A stretch of DNA of 8,126 nucleotides from Neisseriaceae bacterium. GTDB taxonomy: Bacteria; Pseudomonadota; Gammaproteobacteria; Burkholderiales; UBA11063. This document shows, piece after piece, positions 5,437 through 8,126 of the stretch. The stretch lies in contig CANEUJ010000070.1 of assembly GCA_947441745.1 (NCBI GenBank), forward strand, positions 1 through 8,126, written 5' to 3'. Numbering within the stretch: position 1 is the stretch's first letter; the number at the start of each line of letters is the position of its first letter. The notes under the pieces were generated by a model. The model had not been told where the DNA came from, made no database searches, and saw only the letters and a list, made by a program, of their open reading frames with translations. The translations under genes were made by a program, and so were the position numbers.

Positions 5437-7428
5437 ATGAATATTTTAGGAAAATTAGACTGGAGTGCTATACCTGTTAATGAATTACCAGCAATGTTAG
5501 CTGGTGGCGTTATGGTTGGTGGATTTGTTGCACTTGTGTTATTTATAACCTTTCTAAAAAAATGGACATGGCTTTGGACTGAATGGCTTACAACGGTTGA
5601 TCATAAAAAAATTGGAGTAATGTATATTATTGTAGCAATAGTTATGCTATTACGAGGTTTTGGTGATGCACTACTTATGCGTACCCAACAAGCTATATCA
5701 GTTGGAGCAAATCCAGGGTTTTTACCTCCGCATCACTATGATCAAATATTTACTGCTCATGGTGTTATTATGATTTTCTTCATGGCGATGCCTTTTGTAG
5801 TTGGACTTATGAATATTATAGTTCCATTACAAATTGGTGCTCGTGATGTAGCCTTCCCATTCTTAAACTCTTTAAGCTTCTGGCTATTTGTGGTTGGTGT
5901 GGTTTTGGTTATGCTGTGTCTAATAGTTGGTGAATTTGGTCAAACTGGATGGCTTGCTTATCCGCCATTATCAGAAAAACAATATAGTCCAGGAGTGGGG
6001 GTTGACTATTATATTTGGGCACTGCAGATTTCAGGTATTGGAACCCTCATAAGTGGTATTAATTTCTTTGTTACTATTCTAAAAATGCGTTGTCCTGGTA
6101 TGACATTATTTAAAATGCCAGTATTTGTATGGACAGCATTATGTGCTAATATTCTAATAATTATCGCATTCCCTGTGCTAACTGTTACTCTTGGTATGTT
6201 ATCACTTGATCGCTATTTGGACTTTCATTTTTTTACCAATGATTTTGGTGGAAATCCTATGATGTATGTAAATATGATTTGGATTTGGGGGCATCCTGAA
6301 GTGTATATTTTGGTATTACCTGCTTTTGGTATTTTCTCTGAAATATTCTCAACATACTCTCATAAAAGACTATTTGGTTATACAACGATGGTTTGGGCTA
6401 CATTCGCTATTACTGTATTAGCATTTATAGTATGGCTACACCATTTCTTTACTATGGGAGCTGGTGCTAATGTAAATGCTTTCTTTGGTATTGCAACTAT
6501 GATTATTTCGATTCCAACAGGGGTTAAAATGTTTAACTGGTTGTTTACAATGTATAGAGGTAAAATTGTATTTAGTGCACCTATGCACTGGTCAATAGGT
6601 TTCTTAATTACTTTTGCGATTGGTGGAATGACTGGGGTATTATTAGCAGTACCTGGAGCTGATTTTCTACTTCATAATAGCTTATTCCTTATAGCACATT
6701 TCCATAATGTAATCATAGGTGGAGTATTTTTTGGTTATACTGCGGGTATGGTGTATTGGTTCCCGAAAGCATTTGGATTTAAACTAAATGAAAAAATTGG
6801 TATAGCAGCATTTTGGTGCTGGATAGTTGGTTTTTATATCGCGTTTATGCCGTTATATGTGCTTGGATTTATGGGGGCAACCCGTCGTTTAAGCCATTAT
6901 GACTATTCAACTGGTTGGCATCCATATTTTGTAGTGGCACTAGTTGGGGCTATAATTATCTTTATCGGTATTAATCTACAGTTATTACAAGTTGTTTGGA
7001 GTATCTTCACTCGTAAGAAAAATCTTGATCTAACAGGAGACCCTTGGAATGGTCGTACGCTTGAGTGGGATACTGCCTCTCCTCCGCCATTTTATAATTT
7101 CGCACATGTTCCACATGTAAATAGTCTTGAGCCTCATTGGGATCACAAGCAATATTTGCTTAAACATCCTGAGAAAAAGAATGAACATCGTCCATATGAA
7201 GATATCCATATGCCTAGATATACTGGAGTTGGTTTTGTAATTGCATTATTTGCCTTTACATTTAGCTTTGGGATGATTTGGGATATCTGGTGGTTGGCAA
7301 TTGCTTCTTGTGTAGTTATGTTTGGTGGTGTTGTTTATCGTTCTTTTGATTACGATATTGATTACTATGTAACTAAAGAAGAAGTAGAAAAAATAGAAAC
7401 AGAAATTTCAAATAGGAATTTAGCATAA
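5437..7428 (+). CDS. cyoB: Cytochrome bo3 ubiquinol oxidase subunit I
   Basis: This is the catalytic, proton-pumping subunit that carries haem b, haem o3 and CuB. At 663 residues it equals E. coli CyoB in length, and its key residues sit at E. coli positions plus two. His108 (TAHG) and His423 are the low-spin haem ligands, and His421 (AHFHN) binds haem o3. His286, His335 and His336 bind CuB, and Tyr290 is the expected His-Tyr cross-link partner (GHPEVY, WLHHFF). Asp137 (GARDVAFP) and Glu288 mark the D channel, and Lys364 the K channel. The quinone-site residues Arg73, Asp77, His100 and Gln103 are all kept. About 15 membrane helices are expected. A good Shine-Dalgarno (AGGAAGAG, 5423-5430) precedes the ATG. 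The stop overlaps the cyoC start by one base (TAATG). Confidence 0.98.
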   Translation: MNILGKLDWSAIPVNELPAMLAGGVMVGGFVALVLFITFLKKWTWLWTEWLTTVDHKKIGVMYIIVAIVMLLRGFGDALLMRTQQAISVGANPGFLPPHHYDQIFTAHGVIMIFFMAMPFVVGLMNIIVPLQIGARDVAFPFLNSLSFWLFVVGVVLVMLCLIVGEFGQTGWLAYPPLSEKQYSPGVGVDYYIWALQISGIGTLISGINFFVTILKMRCPGMTLFKMPVFVWTALCANILIIIAFPVLTVTLGMLSLDRYLDFHFFTNDFGGNPMMYVNMIWIWGHPEVYILVLPAFGIFSEIFSTYSHKRLFGYTTMVWATFAITVLAFIVWLHHFFTMGAGANVNAFFGIATMIISIPTGVKMFNWLFTMYRGKIVFSAPMHWSIGFLITFAIGGMTGVLLAVPGADFLLHNSLFLIAHFHNVIIGGVFFGYTAGMVYWFPKAFGFKLNEKIGIAAFWCWIVGFYIAFMPLYVLGFMGATRRLSHYDYSTGWHPYFVVALVGAIIIFIGINLQLLQVVWSIFTRKKNLDLTGDPWNGRTLEWDTASPPPFYNFAHVPHVNSLEPHWDHKQYLLKHPEKKNEHRPYEDIHMPRYTGVGFVIALFAFTFSFGMIWDIWWLAIASCVVMFGGVVYRSFDYDIDYYVTKEEVEKIETEISNRNLA

Positions 7429-8036
7429 TGACAACACAAGTATTAGACTCTCACGATCATCATAACCACGACGCTGAAGCGAGTGCCAAAGTAGTATTTG
7501 GTTTTTGGGTATACATTCTTAGCGACTGTATCTTATTTTCAATGATATTTGCAACCTATGCGGTATTACATAATAATACCTATGGTGGCCCTGGAGCTCA
7601 TGAGTTATTTACAAATATGCCATATGTATTGATAGAAACATTTATCTTACTTACTAGTAGCTTTACTTATGGTATGGCTATGCTAGGGGCTCATAAAGGT
7701 AATAAAAATCAGCTATTAATTTGGTTGTTTGTTACTTTTATACTTGGGGCATCATTCATATATATGGAATTAAATGAATTTCATAATCTGATATCTGAAG
7801 GAAACGGGCCACAAAGAAGTGCCTTTTTATCTTCTTTTTTTACGCTAGTTGGTACGCATGGATTACACGTAACTTGTGGTCTAATATGGATGATTTTACT
7901 AATAATGCAAGTATCAAAACATGGTATAAATTCTATTACTACTAGAAAACTTACGTGCTTAAGCTTATTTTGGCACTTCTTAGATATAGTATGGATTTTT
8001 GTATTTACTATTGTATATTTAATGGGAGCAATGTAA
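7428..8036 (+). CDS. cyoC: Cytochrome bo3 ubiquinol oxidase subunit III
   Basis: Subunit III of the bo3 oxidase has no redox centre and supports assembly and stability of the core. Its 202 residues compare with 204 in E. coli. Five hydrophobic segments are visible (about 24-46, 65-87, 97-116, 132-157 and 178-199). They carry family signatures GFWVYILSDCILFS at 25-38, VGTHGLHVT at 141-149 and SLFWHFLDIVWIFVFT at 179-194; the protein ends VYLMGAM exactly as in E. coli. The N-terminus is His-rich (SHDHHNHD at 8-15), also a feature of E. coli CyoC. The ATG shares its A with the cyoB TAA, and AGGA at 7414-7417 lies 10 bases upstream, so translation is probably coupled. Confidence 0.97.
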   Translation: MTTQVLDSHDHHNHDAEASAKVVFGFWVYILSDCILFSMIFATYAVLHNNTYGGPGAHELFTNMPYVLIETFILLTSSFTYGMAMLGAHKGNKNQLLIWLFVTFILGASFIYMELNEFHNLISEGNGPQRSAFLSSFFTLVGTHGLHVTCGLIWMILLIMQVSKHGINSITTRKLTCLSLFWHFLDIVWIFVFTIVYLMGAM

Positions 8037-8037
8037 T

Positions 8038-8126
8038 ATGTCACATCAAAATCATGATGCAAATCACGGCACCCAAAAATCATATATAATTGGTTTTATA
8101 TTATCAATTTTATTAACAATAATACC
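8038..8126 (+). CDS. cyoD: Cytochrome bo3 ubiquinol oxidase subunit IV, N-terminal part
   Basis: The first 29 codons of CyoD, the small subunit that helps assemble the CuB-containing core; the reading frame runs off the window end. A His-rich start (SHQNHDANHG) leads into the first membrane helix, SYIIGFILSILLTII, which closely matches the E. coli CyoD stretch KTYMTGFILSIILTVI. The ATG lies one base after the cyoC stop, with GGGAG at 8024-8028, 9 bases upstream, as the ribosome site. About 80 further residues and then cyoE (haem O synthase) would be expected beyond the window. Confidence 0.93.
   Translation, partial: MSHQNHDANHGTQKSYIIGFILSILLTII

Noticed and set aside
7781..8083. Open frame of 100 codons on the minus strand across cyoC and the cyoD start
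   Set aside because: It is antisense to highly conserved cyoC and cyoD, and its product shows no domain.
4523..8126. Unusual oxidase variant (no CuA ligands; His-rich N-termini of CyoC and CyoD)
   Set aside because: Both traits are shared with E. coli cytochrome bo3, and every catalytic and quinone-site residue checked in CyoB is conserved, so this is an ordinary cyo operon.

Overview
The window looks like chromosomal core metabolism from an AT-rich gammaproteobacterium. The cytochrome bo3 proteins align closely with Enterobacteria/Acinetobacter-type CyoABCD, and the FAD/Fe-S enzyme aligns along its whole length with the YdiJ family. Low GC and the gene content would fit a Francisella-like or similar AT-rich lineage, but I cannot fix the genus from sequence alone. 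The first ten bases match the 3' end of the standard Illumina adapter, so the window probably starts at the end of a draft contig.

Layout. (1) Bases 11-139 are the last 42 codons of serC (phosphoserine aminotransferase). (2) Two bases later comes a 955-residue YdiJ-family FAD/Fe-S dehydrogenase (142-3009), a likely D-2-hydroxyglutarate dehydrogenase. (3) Directly abutting it and convergent is yggS (3010-3690, minus strand), a PLP-homeostasis protein. (4) A 130-bp divergent intergenic region (3691-3820) holds overlapping promoters and a repeated 12-bp -10-like sequence. (5) A PAP2-type membrane phosphatase follows, for which I prefer the ATG at 3821 over the TTG at 3806. (6) A 69-bp gap carries a good sigma70 promoter and leads into cyoA-cyoB-cyoC-cyoD, the cytochrome bo3 ubiquinol oxidase operon, which is cut by the window end inside cyoD.

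How the genes may work together. SerC releases 2-oxoglutarate. In some bacteria SerA reduces 2-oxoglutarate to D-2-hydroxyglutarate, which a D-2-hydroxyglutarate dehydrogenase reoxidises; the tight serC-ydiJ pair fits that cycle. The electrons would be expected to reach a membrane carrier and finally a terminal oxidase such as the bo3 complex encoded downstream, though that link is inference. YggS buffers PLP, the cofactor of SerC; its adjacency may be coincidental.

I see no mobile element, CRISPR array, RNA gene or toxin/defence module, and no convincing undescribed system. The points most worth a second look are the adapter remnant, the serC-ydiJ coupling, an Arg-to-Ala change in the SerC phosphate-binding GHR motif, and the compact divergent promoter region.
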